DNA of 64,000 nt from Devosia sp. 67-54 (GTDB lineage: Bacteria; Pseudomonadota; Alphaproteobacteria; Rhizobiales; Devosiaceae), in NCBI RefSeq assembly GCF_001899075.1, contig NZ_MKVA01000009.1:265878-329877 (forward strand). The letters are read 5' to 3'. Within the stretch, counting starts at the first letter, position 1. The number at the start of each line of letters is the position of its first letter. A program made the position numbers and the translations under genes. The notes beneath the pieces are model-generated. The model was given only the letters and a program-made list of their open reading frames with translations. It had not been told where the DNA came from and did no database searches. Below are positions 17,799-26,687 of the stretch, in pieces.

Positions 17799-18989
17799 TC
17801 AGGCGTCAAGCCGGAAGCAGTGTTCCGCCGTTCTATTGGCTTCGATATAGGGCCAGTCATAGTCGACCCCGAGGCCAGGGCCGGACGGAACGGGCACGGT
17901 TCCATCGCCGGAAATTGCAGCCAACTGGTCGCTGTAGCCACACTTGTAGACCGGCGGAACGAGGTTCGGCATGCCCGGTCCGACCAATGTCATCTCGTAG
18001 AAATGGGTGTTGCGCATCGCCGCAACGCAGGCCCGGTGCGCCGGGCCGCAGCCATGCACCTGCAGGTCCATGCCGATCGATTCGGCAAAATGGGCGATCT
18101 TCATCGTGCCGGTGATCCCAAGATCATATTCCGGATCCGTATTGATCATGTCGCAGCCGCCGGCCAGGGCGAAGGCCGCCTTCTGCTCCGGGCCGCGAAT
18201 ATGCTTGGAGACCAGCAGGGGCGTCCTGAGGTTGTCGCGGAGCATCTTTTGACCGATGACCGAAACCCCGCAGTCACGGTACGGGTCCTCGTACCAAAGG
18301 CAGCGGTTCTCGTCGCACGCCCGTCCGACATAGAGCGCGTCGGCGTAGGTCCGCAACTTGCAGCTCGGATCGGCCATGAGCTCCATGTCGGCGCCGACTG
18401 CCTGGCGCACCGCCCCGATCACCCGGGCCTCGCGCCGGCGGTCGCCATCGTGCCAGCCATGAATCTTGAAGCCGGGCACGCCCTGTTCGCGGCACGCGAC
18501 GGCGAAGTCGGCAAATGCCTCGACGCTATCGAGACCGCCCGGAATGTCCTGGCCGTGATGCGTGCTGGCATAGGCCGGCAGCCGCTCGCGATAGGCGCCG
18601 AGGAGGCTGGCGATGGATGCGCCATATTTGCGCCCGACCAAGTCCCACAGCGCGATGTCGAGCGGCCCGTGGCCCATATGGTCGTAGGCGCGCGCCTCGC
18701 GCTTCAGATCATCATAGATGGATTCTCGATGCTCCGGGTTGCGCCCCAGCAGCCTCGGCGCAAGCATGAGGGTCTGGCCGAGCGCCGACGGGGTGCCGAC
18801 CCAGTGCGTGACATAGCGCCCCTCGAGCCCGTCGTCGGTGCGGATGGCGACCCCGTAGCGCATGACGCGACGCGTCTCACCCCTGGCAAAAACCATGGTG
18901 CTGGCGCCCGTCGCCTTGTCGACGGCCAAGGACAAATCGTTGACCTCGAAAGTGAAGGGCAGGATGTCGACTTCTGTGATGGTGCTCAT
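17799..18989 (-). CDS. mandelate racemase/muconate lactonizing enzyme family protein (sugar-acid dehydratase-like)
   Basis: This is a 396-residue enolase-superfamily enzyme. The N-terminal capping domain is followed by a barrel with FKIHGWHDGD (first catalytic strand), an acidic ladder beginning MADPSCKLRTY, then LWYEDPYRDCG, then SKHIRGP and MINTDPEYDLGIT. The VHGCGPAHRA segment holds the late catalytic His region. Most bacterial members with this neighbourhood dehydrate aldonic or uronic acids to 2-keto-3-deoxy acids, which would feed the DapA-family aldolase at 25710. The metal ligands (Asp, Glu, Asp/Glu) appear present. The specific substrate is unknown. The next gene upstream on this strand ends 28 nt away. 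Confidence 0.88.
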   Translation of the reverse strand: MSTITEVDILPFTFEVNDLSLAVDKATGASTMVFARGETRRVMRYGVAIRTDDGLEGRYVTHWVGTPSALGQTLMLAPRLLGRNPEHRESIYDDLKREARAYDHMGHGPLDIALWDLVGRKYGASIASLLGAYRERLPAYASTHHGQDIPGGLDSVEAFADFAVACREQGVPGFKIHGWHDGDRRREARVIGAVRQAVGADMELMADPSCKLRTYADALYVGRACDENRCLWYEDPYRDCGVSVIGQKMLRDNLRTPLLVSKHIRGPEQKAAFALAGGCDMINTDPEYDLGITGTMKIAHFAESIGMDLQVHGCGPAHRACVAAMRNTHFYEMTLVGPGMPNLVPPVYKCGYSDQLAAISGDGTVPVPSGPGLGVDYDWPYIEANRTAEHCFRLDA

Positions 18990-19016
18990 GCAACTCTCCC
19001 GCGGCTCAACCGCCGG

Positions 19017-20033
19017 CTAGGCCTGCGTCTTGCGGCTGGCGCGATACCACCGCTCGAGTGCGGCCATATTGCCGAGCGTATCGGCCCAGGTCATGGCTGG
19101 CGCCTCGGGCTCGGTCCTGCCGGCCGCGACACCATCGATCAGCGCATTGACCTCGTGCTCGTAGAGCCAGACATCGTCATAGATCACGATTGTCTGCGGC
19201 TCCTCGCCATCGCGCGTCAGCACCAGCTCGCAGCGGCCGCCATGGATGCCGCCGCCGAACCAGGGCGAGCGGATCACGAGATTGCCTCCCGTGCCATAAA
19301 GCCGGGCCACCTGACCATGCTTCATGGCGATGCCGGTCGAGATCTGCGCCAGGACGTCGCCGGGAAACCGCAGCGTTGCGAGCGCCAGGATGTCGACGCC
19401 GACCTCGTGGAAGGCAGCCATGGCCTGCACCGACTCCGGATTGGCGAAGGGCGCGCGCCGGGCAAGGCCGGCAAACAGACGCGCCATCGACATCGGATAG
19501 CCGCCGGCGTCCAGCACACCGCCGCCATACTCGTCGGGCCTGTAGAGGCGATGGCTGCTGAATGGCCGGGAGAAACCGTATTCCGCCTGGATAAACCGGA
19601 GATCGCCGATGGTGCCGGCCTCGACGATCTCGACGGCCCGCCGGATCTGCGGATGGAAGCGATACATGAACGCCTCCATGAAGAAGACCTTGCTCTCGCC
19701 GATGACGGCGAACATCTCCTCGACGTCCGCAAGCGACACGCCGACCGGCTTTTCGCACACGATATGCTTGCCGGCCCGCGCCGCTGCCTTGGCGAGGCCG
19801 ACATGGCCGGCGTGGTTGACCGCGATGTAGACAGCGTCAATCTCCGGGGACGCGATCAACGCCTCATAGGACAGGACCGGCAGGCCGCCGAAGCGCGCCG
19901 CGATATCGGGACGATCCGGTGTCCGGCTGGAGATCGCGACCAGCCTGGCGCGAGCGCTGTGCTCGATGGCATCCGCGAATGTCCGGGCAATTCGGCCGCT
20001 CCCCAATATGCCCCAGTTCAATGGTGTCGACAT
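19017..20033 (-). CDS. Gfo/Idh/MocA family oxidoreductase (cluster 2, copy 2)
   Basis: This is a 338-residue oxidoreductase. The start at 20033 (MSTPLNWGILGSGRIARTF) follows GAGGAAG. It has Rossmann glycines at residues 9-14, the EKP motif in IVCEKPVGVS near residue 96, and GGGVLDAGGYPMSMAR typical of the family's C-terminal domain. It closely resembles the dimeric-dihydrodiol/xylose-dehydrogenase branch (EAFMYRFHPQ...). It probably shares a transcript with the dehydratase downstream and the third oxidoreductase upstream. Confidence 0.9.
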   Translation of the reverse strand: MSTPLNWGILGSGRIARTFADAIEHSARARLVAISSRTPDRPDIAARFGGLPVLSYEALIASPEIDAVYIAVNHAGHVGLAKAAARAGKHIVCEKPVGVSLADVEEMFAVIGESKVFFMEAFMYRFHPQIRRAVEIVEAGTIGDLRFIQAEYGFSRPFSSHRLYRPDEYGGGVLDAGGYPMSMARLFAGLARRAPFANPESVQAMAAFHEVGVDILALATLRFPGDVLAQISTGIAMKHGQVARLYGTGGNLVIRSPWFGGGIHGGRCELVLTRDGEEPQTIVIYDDVWLYEHEVNALIDGVAAGRTEPEAPAMTWADTLGNMAALERWYRASRKTQA

Positions 20034-20076
20034 CGATCTTCCTCGGGTGCGACCTCGAGCTGAACGGGATTCACCG

Positions 20077-21150
20077 CTAGGCGTCCGCGTCCGGCGCGAA
20101 AGCGCGGACGATTTCGATCGCCAGCCGCACATCCTCGGCCGCGTCCTCGAGGGTCGCCTCGAAATCCTTGCCGTTGACGAGCGCGTCCCACAGCGACATC
20201 CACTCGATCGCGTAGGGACTGCGCGCCGTATCGATCACGCTGAACGGCTCGTCGCCGGCGCCGTGGCATTCGAGCCGGGTCGGCAGATGACGGACATAGG
20301 GATTGTCGTACTGGATGCGCCAGCGCCGCTCGCCGGTGAAGATTTCGATATGGGCGTCGAACCTGCCCACCTGGTCCGAGCCGGTCTCGTAGGTGGCAAC
20401 GAAGCTGCCATAATCGAGGAGCGCCGAGACGTAGCGGCCATCGCGCTTGCAGCTCGCCGCGATCACGCGCCGCGGACTGCCGACCAGGCCCCGCAGGGCG
20501 GAAAAGTCGTGGCTGGAGAGCCTGTTCAGCAGGCGAAACGCATTGCTGCTGGCCTCGGGCACGTCGCCGATGGCGGCCCGCACCTGGCGGTCCGCGCGTT
20601 CCGACCGCTCGCGCGCCGCCGCCTCGGGGAGATCGCCGGCGACGAGCAGGGCCTTTTTCTGCTCGTTGAAATAGGCGTTGGGCCCGATGATGGCGCGCAT
20701 CGCGACGTGATGGATATCGGGCGCCGGCCCGAGCGCCGCTTGCAGCTTGCGATAGGCGTCCGCGTGGCGGCGCATATAGCCCACCGTGACCTTGCGTTGC
20801 GCCGCGTCGCGCGCCGCGATCATCGCCGCGACGTCCGCAAGGTTCAGGCAGACGGGCTTTTCGAGCAGCACATGGCATCCGGCGTCCAGCGCCGCGATGG
20901 TCGCGTCGGTGTGGTACTCGTCGCTGTTGAGCACGGCGACGACGTCGAGCTGCTCTGCGGCCAGCATCGCGTGAAGTGAAGAGTGGACACGCGGAATGCC
21001 GTGACGGGCAGCCACCGCCTCGGCATGGGACAGCGAGAGATCGCAGCCGGCGACGACCTCGAAGCGCTCCGGCATCGTGCGGAGCACCGGCAGATGCACC
21101 ACCTGGGCGACCAGCCCCAGGCCCACGAGGCCCACCTGTAGCGTCGTCAT
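20077..21150 (-). CDS. Gfo/Idh/MocA family oxidoreductase (cluster 2, copy 3)
   Basis: This is a 357-residue oxidoreductase with Rossmann loop VGLVGLGLVAQVVHLP, the EKP motif in VLLEKPVCLN and a middle region (FNEQKKALL...) unlike the other two copies, so it is a separate subfamily. It is the first gene of the minus-strand enzyme block, with GGAGAGA upstream of its ATG. A cluster operator sits 24 nt upstream of the start. It likely oxidises or reduces a different intermediate from copies 1 and 2. Confidence 0.9.
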   Translation of the reverse strand: MTTLQVGLVGLGLVAQVVHLPVLRTMPERFEVVAGCDLSLSHAEAVAARHGIPRVHSSLHAMLAAEQLDVVAVLNSDEYHTDATIAALDAGCHVLLEKPVCLNLADVAAMIAARDAAQRKVTVGYMRRHADAYRKLQAALGPAPDIHHVAMRAIIGPNAYFNEQKKALLVAGDLPEAAARERSERADRQVRAAIGDVPEASSNAFRLLNRLSSHDFSALRGLVGSPRRVIAASCKRDGRYVSALLDYGSFVATYETGSDQVGRFDAHIEIFTGERRWRIQYDNPYVRHLPTRLECHGAGDEPFSVIDTARSPYAIEWMSLWDALVNGKDFEATLEDAAEDVRLAIEIVRAFAPDADA

Positions 21151-21173
21151 TCCAGTCTCTCCGCCTAAGATTA

Positions 21174-21200
21174 TTTGACCACAATACGGTCATATAGACC
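21174..21200 (-). promoter_or_regulatory. cluster-2 operator copy before Gfo/Idh copy 3
   Basis: TTTGACCA-CAATA-CGGTCATA (21174-21194) overlaps a second inverted repeat, GGTC-ATATA-GACC (21188-21200). The sequence is nearly identical to the site at 26667-26687 in front of the DapA-family gene (shared TGACCACAAT and CATATA). Confidence 0.6.
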
Positions 21201-21556
21201 ATTTTACGAAACACTATCGGAGTGACCATGGTGATGCAAGGGCGGAAAGGGCGGTCCTGGAGAGTGCCGCCCTGCCCTGCTCTTCACTGCGTGGCCCGCG
21301 CCAGGCGAGAACGCAGTACCTGAAAGGCCAACGCTGGTCGAGTTGCCAATCGTTCACATTGATCATATCGTGGGCAATGTCATAGCTTGCGCGTACCGCG
21401 GAATGTGCGGGTTTGTCTGACAGCCGAGTCCACCATCCCGGGCCCAGCGCTTGCGGCGCCACGATGCGAAGCGATAGAGGAAAGATATTGCCGGCTCCGA
21501 TCGCCGCTTTCGATTCGGGGCAAGTCTTCGCAATCGAGAATGGGACGTGTCGACCG
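21201..21556. other. divergent intergenic region, no gene seen
   Basis: This region separates the minus-strand oxidoreductase from the plus-strand IclR gene. I see no ORF with a family motif, and no further copy of the cluster operator immediately before the IclR start. Confidence 0.4.
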
Positions 21557-22405
21557 ATGAGTCAGGACAATCTGAAAAGCATCGTCAAGATGATGTCGAT
21601 TCTCGATTGTTTTTCGACACTGGAGCGCAAGCTGTCGGTCGCCGAGATCGCCAAGCGGACGAACATGCCGCGCGGCACCGCCCATCGCATCATTCGCACG
21701 ATGCGCGACCTAGGGCTGATGGAGCAGGAGCGCCAGCGGGACCAGTACCGGCTGGGCATGAAGCTGTTCGAGCTTGGCACGACCGTCCTCGCCAACATGG
21801 ATCTGCAGCGCGAGGCCCAAAGCAGCGTGGAGTCGTTGACGCGCGTGAGCGGCGAGATCGTGCACCTGTCGGTCTTCGACGGCATCAATTCGACGGTCAT
21901 CAATCGGACTGACCCCGAAGGCAAGCGGGTCAACACCCTGTTCGTGCTGGAATCGTCGCCCGCCCATGCGACGTCGTCGGGCAAGGTCGCCTTGGCTTTC
22001 CAGTCTCAGGCCACGCTCGACAGATTCCTCGCGCTCGGCCTGCGGCGGATATCGCCCAACACCATCACGGACCCGCGGGTTCTGCTGGAGGAGCTGCAGA
22101 CCATTCGTGCCAACGGCTACGCTGTGGACAACGAAGAGCTAACGCCTGGAACAAAATGCGTCGGGGCCCCGATCCGCAGTGCGTCCGGCAGGGTTTTTGC
22201 CGCCATCAGCGTCAGCGGACCGGCCCGGCGGTTCGCGCCGGAGCGCATCGAGGCGTTTGCCGACCTCGTGAAGCACTACGCCGAAGCCATTTCGGCCCAG
22301 CTCGGCTATCGGCCGCACGAACAGGAAGAGGCCGAAAAGGTCCCCCCTGTCGCCACGCCGAAGCGGCCCGCCACGCGCAGAAACTCCGTCAGCCCGGACG
22401 CGTGA
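21557..22405 (+). CDS. IclR family transcriptional regulator (cluster 2)
   Basis: This is a 282-residue IclR protein. The winged helix comprises residues 5-60 (AEIAKRTNMPRGTAHRIIRTM). The effector domain includes LESSPAHATSSGKVALAF and NTITDP...GYAVDNEELTPG...CVGAPI, ending in AAISVSGP. The start is ATG 21557; the ORF is open further upstream without better starts. It sits in the middle of the cluster whose promoters share a palindrome, so it is the natural candidate for the regulator of all seven sites. It differs from the operon-1 IclR, so cross-regulation is possible but not shown. Confidence 0.9.
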   Translation: MSQDNLKSIVKMMSILDCFSTLERKLSVAEIAKRTNMPRGTAHRIIRTMRDLGLMEQERQRDQYRLGMKLFELGTTVLANMDLQREAQSSVESLTRVSGEIVHLSVFDGINSTVINRTDPEGKRVNTLFVLESSPAHATSSGKVALAFQSQATLDRFLALGLRRISPNTITDPRVLLEELQTIRANGYAVDNEELTPGTKCVGAPIRSASGRVFAAISVSGPARRFAPERIEAFADLVKHYAEAISAQLGYRPHEQEEAEKVPPVATPKRPATRRNSVSPDA

Positions 22406-22509
22406 GGACCAGGACTCTCGCAAGCATTTCAGGCGGCGGTATGTCCTTGAAGAGCCGTGTCCGGATCCCGGCACGCACGCGATCAGAATCGCGCAGAATC
22501 GCGCCCATA

Positions 22510-22527
22510 AAGCGACTTTCGTCGCTT
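22510..22527. terminator. short hairpin after the IclR gene
   Basis: AAGCGAC-TTTC-GTCGCTT is a perfect 7-bp stem with a 4-nt loop, 105 nt after the IclR stop. There is no T-run downstream, so it is at most a weak terminator. Confidence 0.3.
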
Positions 22528-22530
22528 GAG

Positions 22531-22551
22531 TTTGCCCGCATTATGGTGCAT
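22531..22551 (+). promoter_or_regulatory. cluster-2 operator copy before propeller gene
   Basis: TTTGCCCG-CATTA-TGGTGCAT matches the cluster consensus in the left arm and in the GG of the right arm. It lies 88 nt upstream of the start at 22640. The following 22551-22575 also resembles the sequence after the site at 21174 (shared CCATTnTACGAA). Confidence 0.45.
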
Positions 22552-22639
22552 TAGTCCATTCTACGAACCATCATCCACAGCCTGCCATGCATCGCCGCGT
22601 TAGTGATGACGGCGTGGCTGCGGCGGAGAAAGAACCCTT

Positions 22640-23866
22640 ATGCCCCGCAACGCGACGACCTCCACGAGCATTTTCAGTCCGGACCACCCGACTGCCAGGA
22701 CGCCGATCATCATCCCGGGCCAGCCGATTGCGGACCCCGCCGGGATCATCTCCGACGAGGCCTCGGCAGAGGCCCTGACCAAGGGCAAGGCATTCGCGCA
22801 GGAGATCGAGGATCGCTTCATCTCGGACTTCGAAAAGACCGAGGCGCTTCATCAGGCGGGCAAGGTGACGGAGCGCGACCTCATGGTCCACGTCTCCACC
22901 TTTGTGTTCACGCAGGACACGCTCTACGTGACCTATTACGCCAACACCAAGGAGCACAAGGAAGATCCCGACAGCCAGACGGCGCGGCTCGTCTACTGCC
23001 CGATCGCGGATCCGACGAACAAGGTCTTTCTGGACATGCAGTCGGTGGGCGACGACTGCTACGGCAATGTCGTCGAAAAACTCTACGACACGATCCTCAT
23101 GCAGAAGGACGACGACACGCTGTATGTCCTGTGGACGGCGCAGATCGGCGGCAATTACTATCGGCTCTATCGCTCCTTCACCATCTCGACGCAGGCCCTG
23201 GGGCCGGTGCAGGTGAACCGCTTCCAGGTCGGCGACATCGTGAACGATTTCAGCACCACGGGCATGCAGGCGGCGCTGACCGAGAACGGCGTCGGCTACA
23301 AGCACATGTATATCGACATCGGCATCATGCAGAAGCTGTCGACCCGTAGGGAAAATGGCAAGCTCTACTATTATTCGGGCGCGTACACCGGGGATTTCAC
23401 CTGCATCATCAAGAGCCGGGACCTGGTCACCTGGGAGTATGTGTCGCAGCCGAGCTTCCTCACCCAGTCCAAATGGGAGAACGCGGTCTACGTCATCGGC
23501 GATGTGTGCTATTATTTCGTACGGCAGCAGGAGAGCCATTATGGCTTCCTCACGGCGTATGATCTGGTGCGCGACCGCTGGGCGACGCCGGTGCTGATTG
23601 CCGATTGCCAGTCGCGGTCGGACTTCATCGTCTACCAGGATCAGCTCTACCTCTTTCACGCGCCCAAGGATCGGGAGCATATCGGCATCATTCGCGTCGA
23701 TACCGAAAATCTCGCCAACAGCAGCGTGGTGCTGCAGGCGAAGATGCAGTCGAGCTGCTTCTACCCCTTCGTCCAATACGGGCCGGGACATGAGCTCTTT
23801 ATGTCCTACACCGTGGCGCGCCAGCACATCCGGCTCGCCGGCTTCACGCTGAGCAAATATCTCTGA
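22640..23866 (+). CDS. uncharacterised beta-propeller protein (glycosidase-like), cytoplasmic
   Basis: This is a 408-residue protein with no signal peptide. The repeating pattern of aromatic beta-strands (TLYVTYYANTKE, TLYVLWTAQIGGNYYRLY, KLYYYSGAYTGDFTCIIKS, AVYVIGDVCYYFVRQ, DQLYLFHAPKDRE) indicates a five- or six-bladed propeller like GH32/43/68 or sialidase folds. No classical Asp-box is present, unlike the protein at 4817. The position next to the regulator, with an operator upstream, ties it to substrate processing. I cannot name a family. It may act on the imported compound as hydrolase, lyase or lactonase. Confidence 0.7.
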   Translation: MPRNATTSTSIFSPDHPTARTPIIIPGQPIADPAGIISDEASAEALTKGKAFAQEIEDRFISDFEKTEALHQAGKVTERDLMVHVSTFVFTQDTLYVTYYANTKEHKEDPDSQTARLVYCPIADPTNKVFLDMQSVGDDCYGNVVEKLYDTILMQKDDDTLYVLWTAQIGGNYYRLYRSFTISTQALGPVQVNRFQVGDIVNDFSTTGMQAALTENGVGYKHMYIDIGIMQKLSTRRENGKLYYYSGAYTGDFTCIIKSRDLVTWEYVSQPSFLTQSKWENAVYVIGDVCYYFVRQQESHYGFLTAYDLVRDRWATPVLIADCQSRSDFIVYQDQLYLFHAPKDREHIGIIRVDTENLANSSVVLQAKMQSSCFYPFVQYGPGHELFMSYTVARQHIRLAGFTLSKYL

Positions 23867-23941
23867 CGCATGCCGCCCTACGCCGCGCCCCGCCGCATTG
23901 CCGGAGGGGCGTGACTAGACTCACGTTACAGCAGACTGAGA

Positions 23942-23990
23942 GCTAGGTGTTCAGTCCCGACATGAGGTGTGTTGGGACTGAACAACTAGC
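23942..23990. terminator. large hairpin between convergent genes
   Basis: A perfect 10-bp stem GTTCAGTCCC (23949-23958) / GGGACTGAAC (23974-23983) is extended after a 2-nt internal loop by GCTAG (23942-23946) / CTAGC (23986-23990). It spans the gap between the propeller gene (+) and dhaL (-); the right arm includes the dhaL stop codon. No T-tract follows, so a bidirectional block to read-through or mRNA 3'-end protection fits better than classical termination. Confidence 0.5.
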
Positions 23991-24597
23991 CGGAGACCCC
24001 ATCGAGCATCAGCTTGAAGGCCACCATACCGGGGTCGTCGAGGCCTATGGTGCGGTCGCCGAAGATGCGCGCACGGCCGAGCCTGTTGGGCCTGTCGCGG
24101 AACCGGTCGATCGTCTGCTGTGTCGCATGGCGCATGACCGCAAGAATGTCCGGCGCATCGGACAAGCCAAGCGCGGCGGAGGCGGCAGCGTCGATCGGAT
24201 CGAGCACCGTCTTGTCGCCAAGATTGCCGCGGCCACGTTTGGCCATGGCCGCGCCGGCCCCTTGCAGCAGCGCGGGCAGGCGCTCCCACGGGACCGATTG
24301 CTGGCCCTTGAGCTCCTTGGCGGCGGACAGCACGGCCGTGGTCAGAAGTGTGCCGAAACTGGAGCTTGAAACCGAGGCGATCGCCTGCGCGCAAGCGGCC
24401 AGCGCCTGCCCCAGATCCTGGGGCAGGTCGGGCGCCACCTCGTCGAGCTTGCGGAACGCCTTGAGCAATGTGATGCCCAGATCGCCGTCGCCGATCTTGC
24501 CGTCGAGCTCGGTGAGCGTTTCGTGACCGCCGGCCTCGAGCATCCGGTGGACACTGGCAATGCCGGCCTGCACGGACCGCGTCGTCAGGCTCATCAC
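23986..24597 (-). CDS. dhaL: dihydroxyacetone kinase DhaL-like subunit (ADP/ATP-binding domain)
   Basis: This is a 203-residue DhaL/Dak2 domain. DGKIGDGDLGITL (residues about 31-43) carries the Asp residues that bind the nucleotide through two Mg ions. SSSSFGTLL and the NLGDKTVLDPIDAA segment are family hallmarks. Its ATG overlaps the stop of the DhaK gene (4 nt). No PTS subunit DhaM is nearby, so the pair probably uses ATP, as in Dak-type kinases and the tetrulose kinases described in erythritol pathways. In this cluster a ketose product of the oxidoreductases or aldolase is the likely substrate. Confidence 0.9.
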   Translation of the reverse strand: MMSLTTRSVQAGIASVHRMLEAGGHETLTELDGKIGDGDLGITLLKAFRKLDEVAPDLPQDLGQALAACAQAIASVSSSSFGTLLTTAVLSAAKELKGQQSVPWERLPALLQGAGAAMAKRGRGNLGDKTVLDPIDAAASAALGLSDAPDILAVMRHATQQTIDRFRDRPNRLGRARIFGDRTIGLDDPGMVAFKLMLDGVSG

Positions 24598-25595
24598 GCC
24601 ACCGTCCAGAAGGCGCAGTCGGCTGGTGCCGCCAACAGCGGCTCGAGCTCGTCGTCGAGCCTGAGGACGCTCAACGAGACACCCGACATTTCCATTGAGG
24701 TGGCATAGCGGCCGACCAGCGGCCGGACGATGGTGACGCCGGCCTCGGCGAGGCGGGACGCGAGGCGGCGATAGAGGATGAACAGCTCTTCTGCCGGCGT
24801 GGCGCCGAGGCTGTTGAGCAGAATCGAGACGCGGCTCCCCTTGCCGGGCCCCTGCTCGGCCAGGATGGGATCGAGCAGCGAATCGGCAATCGAGTCGGCG
24901 GGCGCCAGCGGACCACGCGTCACCCCCGGCTCGCCATGGATGCCCATGCCGATTTCCATTTCGATCTCGCCGATCTCGAATGTCGGCTTGCCGGCCTGCG
25001 GCACCGTGCAGGGCGACAGGGCAACGGCCATGGACAGCACGGAATCCGCCGTCTTTTGCGCGAGGCGCGTGACAGCGGCGAGGTCGTCGCCGCGCGCCGC
25101 CGAAGCGCCGGCGATCTTGAAGGCATAGACCATGCCTGCAACACCGCGGCGCTTTTCGCGCTCGGCGCGCGGGGCGCTGGCGACGTCGTCGGCGAGCAGC
25201 ACGGTGGTGCTCTCGATATTGTCCATCTCGACGATCTCGCCCGCGAGATCGAAATTCATGACGTCGCCGCCGTAATTGCCGTAGAGACGCAGCACCCCGC
25301 GACCGCCATTGGCCGCGCGCATGGCAATGGCCATTTCGTCGGCAGACGGCGACGCGAACACATCGCCAACGGCACAGGCGTCGAGCAGGCCGGCTCCGAC
25401 ATAGCCGGCAAAGACCGGCAGATGGCCGGAGCCGCCGCCCGTAACGATCCCGACTTTGCCCCGGATGGCACCGGACGGCCGGACGATCACGCGGCGTGAC
25501 TCAGCAGCGAAGGCATAGTGCCGCGGGAAGGCGAGCGTCATGCCCTCCAGCGTTTCATCGGCATAGGCGAAGGGGTCGTTGAGGATTTTCTTCAT
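24594..25595 (-). CDS. dhaK: dihydroxyacetone kinase DhaK-like subunit (substrate-binding domain)
   Basis: This is a 333-residue DhaK/Dak1 domain. The start is at 25595 (MKKILNDPFAYADETLEG). It shows GGGSGHLPVFAGYVG in the substrate site, NYGGDVMNF, and GIHGEPG holding the His that forms a covalent hemiaminal with the ketone of dihydroxyacetone. All expected residues are visible, so it should be active on a short ketose. It forms an operon with dhaL. The genomic setting suggests a dedicated catabolic kinase (for example for an erythrulose-like or triose product) rather than general glycerol metabolism. Confidence 0.92.
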   Translation of the reverse strand: MKKILNDPFAYADETLEGMTLAFPRHYAFAAESRRVIVRPSGAIRGKVGIVTGGGSGHLPVFAGYVGAGLLDACAVGDVFASPSADEMAIAMRAANGGRGVLRLYGNYGGDVMNFDLAGEIVEMDNIESTTVLLADDVASAPRAEREKRRGVAGMVYAFKIAGASAARGDDLAAVTRLAQKTADSVLSMAVALSPCTVPQAGKPTFEIGEIEMEIGMGIHGEPGVTRGPLAPADSIADSLLDPILAEQGPGKGSRVSILLNSLGATPAEELFILYRRLASRLAEAGVTIVRPLVGRYATSMEMSGVSLSVLRLDDELEPLLAAPADCAFWTVA

Positions 25596-25709
25596 GGGTG
25601 CACCTGGAGACTGATCCTGACAGAGGCATGCCGGCACTGCTGCCCCCGATGATGCAATTTGCGCATGAGGCAGTGCGATAAGCATCGGCCTCGGCAGCAA
25701 TGTCAACGG

Positions 25710-26630
25710 TCAGGCGGCGACCTTGAGATCGATCGCATTGGCCCGATCGAGCGCGTCTTTGATGCGTTGGACCTGCTCGTCGGGCACGCGGTTGAACGGC
25801 GCGCGGGTGGGTCCGACCTTACGCCCCTGCAGGTTGACGGCCAGCTTGACGCCGGCGGGCCAGTTGTAGCGGCTCACCTGACTGCACACATCGGTGATGG
25901 CGAAGTGCAGCTTTTGCGCCGTGGCGATGTCGCTGCGCTGCAAGGCGTCCCACAGCGCCAGCGAATGGCGCGGCAGGATGGCGGCGGCGCCGGAGATCGA
26001 TCCCTTCGCGCCAAGCGCGAGGCCCGGATAGAGCAGCCAGTCATGCGCCCAGGTGACGGAGATCTTGTCGTCGATGGTCATCAGCAGCTCACCAAGGGTT
26101 TCGAGCGAGCCGCCGATGCTCTCCTTGGTCGCGATCAGCCCGGTCTCCTCCAGATTGGCCGCCATGCGCTGCATGAGCTTCGGCGTCACCGGCGCATTCG
26201 TCAGGACATTGTAGATGACGATGGGAAGGCCCGATTCCTTATGGATGGTGGAATAGAAATCGTAGATGCCGTCGTCAGAGCAGATCTGATAGATCGGCGG
26301 CGTCACCATGACGGCCTGCGCGCCGGCATCGCGGGCGATCTTCGCGCGCTTGACCGCCTCACGGGTCGAGGTGGTGATGATGCCGGCCATCACCGGAATC
26401 CGTCCGGCGACTTCTTCCTGCGCCGCCTTCACCATCTCGCCGATTTCCTGGCCGTCGAGGGCATGACCCTCGCCGGTGCTCCCGCCGATGCAGACACCCC
26501 TGACGCCGAGCGAGAGATTGTACCGCACTTCCGTGCGCAGCAGCTCCAGATCCAGCTCTTCATTCTGGTCAAACGGGGAACACAACGGGGGGAAGATCCC
26601 GACGACGTCTTCCTTGGTCAGCAGTCTCAT
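25710..26630 (-). CDS. dihydrodipicolinate synthase family aldolase (cluster 2)
   Basis: This is a 306-residue DapA/NanA-family protein. The start is ATG 26630 (MRLLTKEDVVGIFPPL). It shows GGSTGEGHAL, the catalytic Tyr in IVIYNVLTNAPV and the Schiff-base Lys in GLIATKESIGGS. The replacement of the usual N-P by NVL after the Tyr sets it apart from true DapA. A cluster operator lies 37 nt upstream. It probably cleaves the 2-keto-3-deoxy acid made by the enolase-superfamily dehydratase into pyruvate plus an aldehyde or ketose, which DhaKL could then phosphorylate. Confidence 0.9.
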   Translation of the reverse strand: MRLLTKEDVVGIFPPLCSPFDQNEELDLELLRTEVRYNLSLGVRGVCIGGSTGEGHALDGQEIGEMVKAAQEEVAGRIPVMAGIITTSTREAVKRAKIARDAGAQAVMVTPPIYQICSDDGIYDFYSTIHKESGLPIVIYNVLTNAPVTPKLMQRMAANLEETGLIATKESIGGSLETLGELLMTIDDKISVTWAHDWLLYPGLALGAKGSISGAAAILPRHSLALWDALQRSDIATAQKLHFAITDVCSQVSRYNWPAGVKLAVNLQGRKVGPTRAPFNRVPDEQVQRIKDALDRANAIDLKVAA

Positions 26631-26666
26631 TCTGGAAAGTCCTCTCGCTATCTTGCTTCCGATTTT

Positions 26667-26687
26667 TATGACCACAATGTGGGCATA
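26667..26687 (-). promoter_or_regulatory. cluster-2 operator copy before DapA-family gene
   Basis: TATGACCA-CAATG-TGGGCATA is a near-perfect palindrome over 9-bp arms (ATGACCACA / TGTGGGCAT, one mismatch). It is the closest relative of the site at 21174. Confidence 0.6.

Noticed and set aside
17118..20063. 981-codon open frame on the + strand
   Set aside because: It lies antisense to three well-supported genes (Gfo/Idh, dehydratase, Gfo/Idh). Its Arg/His/Gly-rich translation is the shadow expected from high-GC codon use.
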